Of a stretch of 37,903 nt of DNA, positions 7,901-14,806 are shown piece after piece. The stretch's first letter is position 1; each line of letters starts with the position of its first letter. The translations under genes and the position numbers were made by a program. A model generated the notes under the pieces. It saw only the letters and a list, made by a program, of their open reading frames with translations. It was not told where the DNA came from and searched no databases. This stretch comes from a virus. The stretch lies in IMG/VR virus record IMGVR_UViG_3300042353_000105, positions 1 through 37,903 of that record. One strand, written 5' to 3'.

Positions 7901-8364
7901 CAGTTTAATCCCTTTACAAACGTGCGTTCCGTAGGTGCATACCCTAAACGCCCGTATAGTTTTACCATAGTCTCAACGCGGTCGTTGTCTAGCGCAACCA
8001 TAAACATAGCTGCCGCTTGCTTACCCATACCCCATTTTTCTATTTCTTGAAACAGCAATTTTGATGCTGTGCCACCGCGCGCGTCTGGCTTAATATACCA
8101 CCACAACTCCTGCGCCACTAGCTTTGCGGGGTTGAAGTACATGGGATACGCAATAGCGGCGGTAATGCCGATCAGTTCACCGTCGTCTTCAGCCACCAAA
8201 ATAACCATGTCTTCATTCTCTAGCGCGCCTTCAACAAACGCGGCAGTGCTGTCGCGGTCAAACGGAATTATATGGCTAACAGGTGTTGTCGCAACAAACG
8301 CTTCCGCCAAGTCCATGTAGCTTGGTATGTCATCGACGGTAGCGGCGCGGACTGTCACAGGCAT
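7900..8364 (-). CDS. GNAT-family N-acetyltransferase
   Basis: A 154-residue single-domain GNAT protein. The central strand and loop region reads LVAEDDGELIGITAA, a typical beta-hairpin. The acetyl-CoA pyrophosphate loop is at about 92-100 (KPDARGGTASKLL). The C-terminal part (MVKLYGRLGYAPTE) is the usual LYxRLGF motif of the family. It lies in the virion gene run between a small structural gene and the first ejection gene, with junctions that overlap or abut. It may acetylate a virion or host protein or a small molecule; the substrate is unknown. GNAT genes at this place are seen in other podophages, which suggests a virion-linked job, but that is inference. Confidence 0.9.
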   Translation of the reverse strand: MPVTVRAATVDDIPSYMDLAEAFVATTPVSHIIPFDRDSTAAFVEGALENEDMVILVAEDDGELIGITAAIAYPMYFNPAKLVAQELWWYIKPDARGGTASKLLFQEIEKWGMGKQAAAMFMVALDNDRVETMVKLYGRLGYAPTERTFVKGLN

Positions 8365-8699
8365 TAGCTGACTAGCCGACCTGACGCGCGGATGTTAATT
8401 GCCGACGCCGTGCCAGCGATTGTGCTGATGAAGCCATTGTTAGGTAGCACATGACCGACCAATTCAGGAAACGTATATGTTTCGCTGGCCTGAAGCGTCT
8501 TGGTCTTGACGATCAAGTTGTCGTTACTGGCGGAGCCAGCAGCCGCAACTAAATTGACGCTGATCGTTGCAGCGGTCCCGCTGTAGTTAGTCGCAGTAAA
8601 CTTGTCGATGATCGTCTGCACGCCAGTTGACGTGTACTGTGTTGTCTGGGATGCTTCCGCTGTCTTAGCGGGGATGATGTTACTGATAGATACGGCCAT
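8364..8699 (-). CDS. Small beta-rich virion-region protein (111 aa)
   Basis: Begins MAVSISNIIPAKTAEASQTT and is composed almost entirely of Ser, Thr, Ala, Val, Ile and Asn with alternating hydrophobic residues, so a beta-sandwich is likely. There are no cysteines, signal peptide or membrane segments. It sits between the needle-position fibre gene and the GNAT gene in the tail and ejection cluster, and overlaps the latter. A minor virion or tail-tip component is plausible. I do not recognise a named family. Confidence 0.6.
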   Translation of the reverse strand: MAVSISNIIPAKTAEASQTTQYTSTGVQTIIDKFTATNYSGTAATISVNLVAAAGSASNDNLIVKTKTLQASETYTFPELVGHVLPNNGFISTIAGTASAINIRASGRLVS

Positions 8700-8709
8700 A
8701 TCTGGTTCC

Positions 8710-9423
8710 TTAATATAGCAAAGTGTTAAACGAAGCGGCTTGCATTATAACCCAATTTGTGCCGTTTGACACTAGGGTAGCCCAGTTACCAGACACATCA
8801 GTTAAAATTGCTGTTCCGGCTGCGCCGCCACCTTGCGGCACAACGTCGCTGGATGCAGACACAAGGGTCTGGGCTTGGTTGTTCTGGAACGTGAGATACC
8901 GACCAGAGTACGTTGCAGCGGACGGCAGCGTGACGGTGCAAGTCGATCCAGACTTGTTGTTGATGATCCATGTCTCGGTGGGGGCGACCGTAAAGTCAGC
9001 GGTCTTAGTGACAGGCGCGGTTGATGATGGGTTTAACGCTCGTATAGCTAACTCGTCAAGCGGCGGCGGCGACAAGGCTAATGCTTGGACTTCGCTTTGC
9101 ACAGCCGCTAAGGCTGACACTGTCGCGCCAAGCGGTGTACTTGCTAACCCTTGAATATCGCTTGCCAAGACGGCTTCACCCGATACGCAGCAGTCAGGGG
9201 CGCTTTCGGTAGCCTGTGCTAGTTCCGCCAACATGGCGTCATAGGTAGCCAGCAGCGATATGGCGTCAGGCGCTAACTCGACTTCGTCTTGGTTGGTCTG
9301 CGTAGCTGTCAGCAGCGACAGAAAGAACCGATACCATTCACGGCTAATCGCCCCCGACCGTTCGTCAATAAAGGCGACGCGTGGCGGCGTTAACTGGGTA
9401 GGGTTGATCGGCGCTAACGCCAT
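8710..9423 (-). CDS. Tail needle/fibre-like protein with C-terminal beta knob
   Basis: A 237-residue protein. The N-terminus (MALAPINPTQLTPPRVAFID, then SREWYRFFLSLL) is a probable tail-attachment segment. Residues 45-125 are a helical, Ala/Leu/Glu-rich stalk. The C-terminal part from about 140 is a beta-rich domain with ETWIINNKSGSTCTVTLPSA and GNWATLVSNGTNWVIMQ, a module I recognise from phage fibres. It follows the gp10 homologue directly, the position held by the needle gene 26 in P22, so it may plug the tail and touch the cell surface. Sequence identity to gp26 is not evident. Alternatively it is a short side fibre. Confidence 0.66.
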   Translation of the reverse strand: MALAPINPTQLTPPRVAFIDERSGAISREWYRFFLSLLTATQTNQDEVELAPDAISLLATYDAMLAELAQATESAPDCCVSGEAVLASDIQGLASTPLGATVSALAAVQSEVQALALSPPPLDELAIRALNPSSTAPVTKTADFTVAPTETWIINNKSGSTCTVTLPSAATYSGRYLTFQNNQAQTLVSASSDVVPQGGGAAGTAILTDVSGNWATLVSNGTNWVIMQAASFNTLLY

Positions 9424-10853
9424 CAGGCGCTCGTCCCGCTAATGGCTAGTTCAGCGCCCATAATGTAAATCCGCACAGGGTCTGTGCCAGACACTTCGTA
9501 GACGCGGTCGCGTATCTTCATCGTCGCGCCAAGGCGGCGCCAGATGGTACGCTTTCCGTATTTACCGATAGCACCCATCGACTTCCAATGTTCGTTAGAA
9601 AATGTATGGCCGCCATCATCTGACCAGCGCAGCATCACTTGCGGGTCGCTGCCTTGGCCGCTGTTCAGGCCCACGCCTGTCTCGCAATCAAGTTGCAGCG
9701 CGTGCTGGATCGTGCGTGTGAGGTTGTTAGCGCCTGTCGGCAGCGCGCGCCATGACCGTAGCCATTTCTGCGCCGCACCATCGTCAGCGTACACTTCTAG
9801 ATCAAACGCATAAATTTTGCCGGTCTGGTAGTCGCCAACAACTGTGGTGTCGTTAAAGAACATCTGGTTGTTAGCGCGGTGACGGTTAAACTCGCCGTTA
9901 TTAAGCGAAGCGCGCTCATGCCATGCGCCGGTAGCGACATCGTACACCCATGTGGTGTCGGCGCTAGGGAAGTTGAGGACATAGAAGCTGTGGCCGTCCT
10001 GCTGGTACGTGTATCCAACAGCGTCTGTCAAGTCAGCGTACTCTTGCATCTGCCATTCGATAGCGTGCGTAGACACGCGCTGACCGATGTAGCCAGCGGC
10101 CTTGTAGACGATGCCTTGGCCGCGTGCGTCCTTGCCTAGCCAGTAGACTTGGTTGTCCATCTTGGCGATGCTGTACGGGGCAGCGCAGCCTAGTTCGTTG
10201 AACGCGCCTTGGATACGGGTCAGCGGAAAGTCAAGAAGTCCTGCGTCATACCAGACTTCGGTTGAGTTTGTGCCAAACACCCAGACTTCGCGGTGGTCTA
10301 CAAAGACCGCAACGACATTGTCTGGATTGCCTTCAGCACTAGCAAACTCCAGCGGGTCAACACTGGTTCCGTCCAGTAGCTGCGTAACCCAGATTTTCTG
10401 GCTGTTTGGTTCGTTGAACGTAAAATAGCCGTCGATGTAACCGACAGTGCCGGCGCCGGGGAAGTCAGGGTCGGTGATCTGCTGGAACACGTCAGTGCTG
10501 GCGTTGTAGATGTAGCCTTGCGGGTTAGCCGCAATGAATAGCTGCGTGCCGTTGTCAGCCATGCTGACAGGGCCAGTGCCGCCAACAGTGCCTTTAGCGG
10601 TTGCGTTCCAGCTACTGTCAAGCTGAAACAGTGTTGGGCCAGACACGACATAGCCGTAGATGCCATACGTCCACAGCCCGCGGATAGGGCCAATGCCAAT
10701 GGTAGCAAGAGCAGTCAGCCCCGGCGCGCGCTGAAGGAACGCTGGTTCCTTGCCGCCCTCTGGGACAATTTCAGGAAACAGGTTGACCATGCGGTTGTCG
10801 GCGGCGTTGACGCTTCTAGCGACATACGCCGACCCAAGGATCGGCGTCTTCAT
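9423..10853 (-). CDS. Packaged-DNA stabilisation / tail hub protein, P22 gp10-like
   Basis: A 476-residue protein very close in length to P22 gp10 (472). The N-terminus carries a typical signature of the family: YVARSVNAADNRMVNLFPEI and then a run of WD/propeller-like beta repeats such as GLWTYGIYGYVVSG and DGYFTFNEPNSQKIWVT. In P22 this protein forms the tail hub under gp4 and keeps the packaged DNA from leaking. It lies directly downstream of the gp4-like gene, as in P22, with start and stop codons touching at 10853. Confidence 0.9.
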   Translation of the reverse strand: MKTPILGSAYVARSVNAADNRMVNLFPEIVPEGGKEPAFLQRAPGLTALATIGIGPIRGLWTYGIYGYVVSGPTLFQLDSSWNATAKGTVGGTGPVSMADNGTQLFIAANPQGYIYNASTDVFQQITDPDFPGAGTVGYIDGYFTFNEPNSQKIWVTQLLDGTSVDPLEFASAEGNPDNVVAVFVDHREVWVFGTNSTEVWYDAGLLDFPLTRIQGAFNELGCAAPYSIAKMDNQVYWLGKDARGQGIVYKAAGYIGQRVSTHAIEWQMQEYADLTDAVGYTYQQDGHSFYVLNFPSADTTWVYDVATGAWHERASLNNGEFNRHRANNQMFFNDTTVVGDYQTGKIYAFDLEVYADDGAAQKWLRSWRALPTGANNLTRTIQHALQLDCETGVGLNSGQGSDPQVMLRWSDDGGHTFSNEHWKSMGAIGKYGKRTIWRRLGATMKIRDRVYEVSGTDPVRIYIMGAELAISGTSA

Positions 10854-11563
10854 TAATAGTTCCCAGCGTAGATGTTAAACCGCTGACGTGAAGCAATGAG
10901 GCTGTACGGTATCGACATGATGTCATCAGGGTTGTTGATGCGCTTGATGTTACGCTTCGAGGACATAGCAATGCGGCGAACCTGTGCCGACGGTTCCTCG
11001 CCAAACTCAGGCGCCATTTCGCACGCCAAGTTATAGCGGAACGCACGCAGATAGCCGGGCGGGAAATGCAGTGTAGTCGCCAGCGTTGCAGGCTGGCTGA
11101 GTTCCTCAACCGAAATGAAATGCCATTCCAGATCGCGCGTAGGCCGCGGATAGATGTACATCTCAATGTCGGGGAACGTCATGTTGACAAAGATGACTTG
11201 CGGGTATGTCGATGTGACGGTCTTGACCGCGATGCCGTTATACTGCTGCTGGTTGATGAATTTGATGCCGTAGCTGACGCCAGTGCCGGGGTCTTTGAAA
11301 TACGTGCTGTCATCCAGCAGCACTGGGCGATTGCCAACAAAGTCACCGCTTGGCCCCATCGTGCGTGAAAGCAAACCTGACGGCCATGTGAACACTTGGT
11401 CTTGGGTCGAGTAAACGGACAGGCGCTCTGTGTTCCAGCTATCAATCATCTGGTTCATGGCGCGCAGTGCGTCTTGCGACGTTTCAGCCGATGGAACTTC
11501 GCCTTCTGCCAGAACACCTAGCAGTCTAAGCGAACCGTTAATTATGTCACCAGCAGTTGCCAT
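10853..11563 (-). CDS. Head-to-tail adaptor, P22 gp4-like tail accessory factor
   Basis: A 236-residue protein beginning MATAGDIINGSLRLLGVLAE with the characteristic ALRAMNQMIDSWNTERLSVY segment of the P22 tail accessory factor family. P22 gp4 has 166 residues; the longer form here is common in environmental podophages. It would bind under the portal ring to close the filled head and receive the gp10 hub. The gene lies between the coat group and the gp10-like gene. P22 gp4 has been reported to have muramidase activity; I cannot confirm that here. Confidence 0.87.
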   Translation of the reverse strand: MATAGDIINGSLRLLGVLAEGEVPSAETSQDALRAMNQMIDSWNTERLSVYSTQDQVFTWPSGLLSRTMGPSGDFVGNRPVLLDDSTYFKDPGTGVSYGIKFINQQQYNGIAVKTVTSTYPQVIFVNMTFPDIEMYIYPRPTRDLEWHFISVEELSQPATLATTLHFPPGYLRAFRYNLACEMAPEFGEEPSAQVRRIAMSSKRNIKRINNPDDIMSIPYSLIASRQRFNIYAGNY

Positions 11564-11566
11564 TGG

Positions 11567-11743
11567 TTAGTCTTCCTGCGCTTTGCGGCGGCTTTTGGCT
11601 ACCGGCATTTCGTTTACTGGCGCCTCTACAGGCGCGTTAGGATTATAGCGTTCCCAGCCGAAATCTTCATCACAAATCGCTTCTTCTTCTGAAATAGCGA
11701 CTTTTGCGCCGTGGACTTCGTGAATAAGATAGATGACAGCCAT
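11567..11743 (-). CDS. Small acidic/basic protein between coat and tail genes (58 aa)
   Basis: A short gene with ATG at 11743 and stop at 11567-11569. The protein starts MAVIYLIHEVHGAKVAISEE, has an acidic middle (EEEAICDEDFGWERYNPNAP) and a basic end (KSRRKAQED). A start-proximal AAAGG lies about five to six bases upstream. It lies downstream of a terminator and just upstream of the gp4-like gene. Similar short proteins occur at this spot in other podophages; the function is unknown. Confidence 0.7.
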   Translation of the reverse strand: MAVIYLIHEVHGAKVAISEEEAICDEDFGWERYNPNAPVEAPVNEMPVAKSRRKAQED

Positions 11744-11750
11744 ATAAAAC

Positions 11751-11780
11751 CTTTAAAAATGGACGGCCCGAGAGCCGCCC
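11751..11780 (-). terminator. Rho-independent terminator after 139-aa coat-associated gene
   Basis: Read on the minus strand: stem GGGCGGC, loop of six, GCCGTCC (one G-T wobble), followed directly by ATTTTTAAAG. It lies seven bases past the stop of the 139-aa gene and before the 58-aa gene. It probably attenuates rather than stops late transcription, since the tail genes follow on the same strand. Confidence 0.8.
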
Positions 11781-11787
11781 AAATTAG

Positions 11788-12207
11788 TTAAGCGCAGTGG
11801 ATGATTGCAAAGTTAATCACTACTGCTTCTGACAGCGTACCGCCAGAAATGTTGCGTAGGCTGATGCTGACGGAGCCAGCAGCCAGCGAGTTAGCAAACA
11901 CGTTGTATGATCCAGCGGTCGCTTGACCGCCAGAGATAGTAAGAACAACAGTGTCATTTGCAGAAATGAAGCTGTTGGTCAGCGTGAACGTAGCGTTAGT
12001 AGCAGTAGTCAAAGACGCGTTGTCCATAGTAATGCGACCGGCTGGTTTGTTCAGCGTGACCGCAGTTCCTTTGCCCGACGTAGTTCCCTGTGTAACCGTA
12101 CCTTGTGCTGCGGCGGTGTAGCCGATTTGCTCGTCAGCCAAAATATATTGTGCGCCAATAATATCTTGGTCGAGGAAGGCAACGCCAATAGATTTTGTAT
12201 TAGACAT
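11788..12207 (-). CDS. Small beta-rich coat-associated protein (139 aa)
   Basis: Begins MSNTKSIGVAFLDQDIIGAQ. The body is rich in Thr, Ser, Ala, Gly and Val in alternating pattern (GRITMDNASLTTATNATFTL), typical of an all-beta head decoration or fibre domain. It has its own strong ribosome binding site (AGGAG seven bases before the ATG) and is flanked by terminator hairpins on both sides, suggesting high and tuned expression. Position, two genes after the coat gene, supports a capsid decoration role. I do not recognise an exact family. Confidence 0.66.
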   Translation of the reverse strand: MSNTKSIGVAFLDQDIIGAQYILADEQIGYTAAAQGTVTQGTTSGKGTAVTLNKPAGRITMDNASLTTATNATFTLTNSFISANDTVVLTISGGQATAGSYNVFANSLAAGSVSISLRNISGGTLSEAVVINFAIIHCA

Positions 12208-12220
12208 TGGTTTTCTCCTG

Positions 12221-12248
12221 AAAAGGATGCCCCGACCGTAGCCGGGGC
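12221..12248 (-). terminator. Hairpin, probable weak terminator after 132-aa gene
   Basis: On the minus strand: GCCCCG, eight-base loop, CGGGGC, then ATCCTTTTC. The T run is interrupted and shorter than at the two neighbouring terminators. It lies between the stop of the 132-aa gene and the ribosome binding site of the 139-aa gene, so it may work as an attenuator or as an RNA-stabilising hairpin. Confidence 0.55.
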
Positions 12249-12255
12249 AAACTTA

Positions 12256-12654
12256 TTAGCCAGCGATACGGTACAGGTTGTACGTTTCAGCGCCAGTTTT
12301 AACAGCGCGGAACAATACGCTCTTAGAAGCAACGCCAGCGCCTGAACCAACCAGCGTCCAGCCTGTGCCAACTACGATAGTAGGCACGCCAGTGCTGGTA
12401 GCAACCAAAGCAACATCAAACGATGAGTTTACTTTTGCGCTGCTAAGGTCAGCGTTAACAACGGTGACTGTAGGAAGTGTAAGGTCTGCCGTGCTAGATG
12501 AAGTGTAGACAACAAGGCCACCAGCCAATTCGGCAGTGGTTAGTGTTGCTAGTGCCGTATACGCGGTAGGGATGTTAGAGATTGAAAGTGTAGCTTCGCC
12601 AAGATTGCCGTCACCAACTTGGTAACCGCCAGCGCCATTAGGTAGAATAGCCAT
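12256..12654 (-). CDS. Small beta-rich capsid-associated protein (132 aa)
   Basis: Begins MAILPNGAGGYQVGDGNLGE, followed by a Ser/Thr/Val/Ala-rich body (LVVYTSSSTADLTLPTVTVV) and a C-terminal SVLFRAVKTGAETYNLYRIA. Composition and strand pattern suggest a small beta fold. It follows the coat gene directly, separated from it by a strong terminator, and has its own ribosome binding site (AAAGGA). Such genes next to coat often encode head decoration proteins. No enzyme motif is present. The assignment is positional. Confidence 0.68.
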   Translation of the reverse strand: MAILPNGAGGYQVGDGNLGEATLSISNIPTAYTALATLTTAELAGGLVVYTSSSTADLTLPTVTVVNADLSSAKVNSSFDVALVATSTGVPTIVVGTGWTLVGSGAGVASKSVLFRAVKTGAETYNLYRIAG

Positions 12655-12667
12655 TGTAAAAATCCTT

Positions 12668-12699
12668 AAAAAAGTTTGGCCCCCAGCGAACTGGGGGCC
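12668..12699 (-). terminator. Strong rho-independent terminator after the coat gene
   Basis: Minus-strand reading: a perfect nine-base stem GGCCCCCAG / CTGGGGGCC with a TTCG tetraloop, followed by AAACTTTTTTAAGG. It lies ten bases past the coat stop codon. It likely sets the ratio of coat to downstream proteins and protects the coat message 3' end. Confidence 0.9.
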
Positions 12700-12708
12700 G
12701 TTATTAGA

Positions 12709-13917
12709 TTAACCCCACATCCGAACAGCCATCTGCGGACGGATCGTGCTGTAACCATACAGAACGTCAATACGGCAAGGCATACGGTCGTTGTTGATGT
12801 CGTACTGACGAACAACGCGAAGCGAGATACCGTTATGCACCTGACGCGAAGCCATATCTACGCCCTGTGGAAGCAGAAGGTCGGCTGTTGCGAAGGTGAT
12901 AGCGTCCTTGTGGTATACGAGGTTCTGCGCGTATTGCGTAGAAGCCGCACCGACGAAGGTAACTGCTTTGCTGGTAGCAGGCAAAGAGTTGACGGTAGCA
13001 AGCGCGTGTGCAGCCGAGTAGATCGGTGCAACAGTAATGCTGCCTGCGCCAGAGCCGTTGAGCGTGACATCAGCCAGAGCAACGAACTGGAACAACGAAC
13101 CTGTGCTTTCACGGGTCTGTGGGTTGACAGCAAAGCAAGCGTCTACAGTGAACACGTCGCCAGCCTTTACAGTGCCAGCCGCGCCAGCGCCAGTGATGGC
13201 GATGGTGGTTGCGCCTTCCGACGTGACAGCAGCCGAAGTCGTTCCGCCAGTTGCAGTACGCGAACCAGTGGTGAACTGCTTAATGGACTGCGACATATTG
13301 ATTTCTTCGAAACCAAGTACGCCTGTACCCATCATGCCGTTCTTGAACTGCTTGCTGACAGTGTCGGTTGGGTTGAAAAGACCCTTCATGCCTTCAACCA
13401 AACCAGCGTTTGCGGCTGGGTTGACAGTGGCATAACGTGGCGACATCACGGCAGCATTTTCGTTCAGCTTCTGCTGTGCAGCAAGAAGAACAGCCGAAGT
13501 AGCTGGCGTAGTGCCGGGCGTGCCGACAGTGTTACCGATGGTTGCATACGCATTTGCAACGTCAGCGTCGATGCTGGAAGCAAGCTGCGAGATACGTGGC
13601 TTGAGAACGCGGTCAGCGAAGTCATCCAACTGCATGGTCAATTCAGCAGTCGTGAAGTTAACGCCAATGTGCTTCTGGTTGGCAACGGTCAGAGTTGTGA
13701 ACTGCTCGTTGTCATCCTGTACCTGAAGGGCTGCGCCATCAGTTACAAGTGCGCGGTCTGGAAGACGGATACGCAGAGTTGAACCAATCTTAGCACCTTC
13801 AACAGCAAAGCTGTCATCGTACTGACGGTTTACGTTACGGGTAAGAACTAAGTTGTTTTCGAGAATCTCAAGCGCTTTGCGCGTGATCATGTCGATTGTT
13901 AAAATCGAGTTAGACAT
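12709..13917 (-). CDS. Major capsid protein, P22 coat family
   Basis: A 402-residue protein (P22 coat is 430). The N-terminal segment ITRKALEILENNLVLTRNVN and the following KIGSTLRIRLPDRALV / TLTVANQKHIGVNFTTAELT are hallmarks of the P22 coat protein family. An inserted region at about 230-310 rich in Thr, Ala and Gly fits the accessory I-domain position. It follows the scaffold gene at a short distance with a clear AGGA ribosome binding site, and is followed by a strong terminator. It forms the icosahedral head around scaffold protein. Confidence 0.93.
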   Translation of the reverse strand: MSNSILTIDMITRKALEILENNLVLTRNVNRQYDDSFAVEGAKIGSTLRIRLPDRALVTDGAALQVQDDNEQFTTLTVANQKHIGVNFTTAELTMQLDDFADRVLKPRISQLASSIDADVANAYATIGNTVGTPGTTPATSAVLLAAQQKLNENAAVMSPRYATVNPAANAGLVEGMKGLFNPTDTVSKQFKNGMMGTGVLGFEEINMSQSIKQFTTGSRTATGGTTSAAVTSEGATTIAITGAGAAGTVKAGDVFTVDACFAVNPQTRESTGSLFQFVALADVTLNGSGAGSITVAPIYSAAHALATVNSLPATSKAVTFVGAASTQYAQNLVYHKDAITFATADLLLPQGVDMASRQVHNGISLRVVRQYDINNDRMPCRIDVLYGYSTIRPQMAVRMWG

Positions 13918-13932
13918 GGAAATAATCCTAAT

Positions 13933-14721
13933 TTATCGGTTGCGTTGTGCCTCGTACTTCTTGATCTGCCGTAGCCGTTCTGCTTCAATCCAATCTGACG
14001 TACTCATGGACTTTACTGACCGTGGGTCTGTCGTATCAAATGTTGGCGCACCAGCGGTGCGGGCTGTGACAGGTGCAATCGGTGCCGGGGCGTTGGAGGT
14101 TTTTTTGAATGTAGGTTCGGCTGAAAGCCGCGCCTCAATCATACCAATTTCCCTAGCTTGCAAAATGGGGTCTAAACGCGAAATACGCTGGGCATCTTTA
14201 GTGTTGACACCTAAGTGATAAATCACGTCGGGGCCAACGTCGGATGCTTGTATTGCCATCGCCATCGCGTCGGTGATCGGAAGGTTGGGGTTGTATGCGA
14301 CTTGTTCAAAGTCATCATACTTGTCCCGCGCTGCCTCTTCACGTTCGTGATAAGACTCTAGCATTGCACGTTGCTGGGTATCCCTTTCACGGCGTACCAG
14401 CATTTCTTCGGCTTTACGTTCGGCCAAAACCTCTGCGTAATCCTCGTAAGTCTCAAATTGTTCAGGGGTTATGTCGTGGATCGGCTGCTGCCGGGCCTGC
14501 ACTTCCTCTGCTCTTTGAGCCTGTTCGCGTTCCCATTTACGCTGCTCTCTTGCGAGTCGTTTGCCTACGATGGCGTCCAAGTCTTCTTGTGAAAAAGTCT
14601 TGGGTGCTTCCTGTTCAGCAGACTGCTCTTCCGGCGTCGTGTTTTCTACAGGCTCGATTGCTGCCGTGGCTTCGAGTTCTGGCGCGGAGGCATCCGCTTC
14701 GGTAAAGACATTATCGTCCAT
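13933..14721 (-). CDS. Scaffolding protein
   Basis: A 262-residue, highly charged, helix-prone protein, shorter than P22 scaffold (303). The N-terminal 50 residues are acidic (ATAAIEPVENTTPEEQSAEQ), followed by DLDAIVGKRLAREQRKWERE, a segment typical of phage scaffolds. The middle is a long coiled coil rich in E, R and Q. The C-terminal end is basic (RLRQIKKYEAQRNR), as needed for coat binding in the P22 family. It lies immediately upstream of coat. It would guide procapsid assembly and leave before or during packaging. Confidence 0.88.
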   Translation of the reverse strand: MDDNVFTEADASAPELEATAAIEPVENTTPEEQSAEQEAPKTFSQEDLDAIVGKRLAREQRKWEREQAQRAEEVQARQQPIHDITPEQFETYEDYAEVLAERKAEEMLVRRERDTQQRAMLESYHEREEAARDKYDDFEQVAYNPNLPITDAMAMAIQASDVGPDVIYHLGVNTKDAQRISRLDPILQAREIGMIEARLSAEPTFKKTSNAPAPIAPVTARTAGAPTFDTTDPRSVKSMSTSDWIEAERLRQIKKYEAQRNR

Positions 14722-14741
14722 GTTTAACCCTTAAAGAGTTC

Positions 14742-14796
14742 CTGATGAGCCGCATCAGTACGGTTGGTGGCTAGACTACATCATTTGATGCAGTCT
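14742..14796 (-). promoter_or_regulatory. Two hairpins in the leader of the scaffold-coat genes
   Basis: Between the stop of the 458-aa tailspike gene and the scaffold start lie two inverted repeats. One (14773-14796) has arms AGACT-x-CATCA and TGATG-x-AGTCT; the other (about 14742-14758) is CTGATG, five-base loop, CATCAG. Neither is followed by a T run on the minus strand. They may stabilise the scaffold-coat message 5' end, act as processing sites, or be part of a late promoter region. Confidence 0.45.
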
Positions 14797-14806
14797 GGCA
14801 ATCTTG

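Noticed and set aside
12676-13782. Plus-strand open frame of 368 codons opposite the coat gene
   Set aside because: It mirrors the codon periodicity of the P22-type coat gene on the other strand, has low-complexity Cys/Arg/Ser-rich content, and no ribosome binding site or family match.
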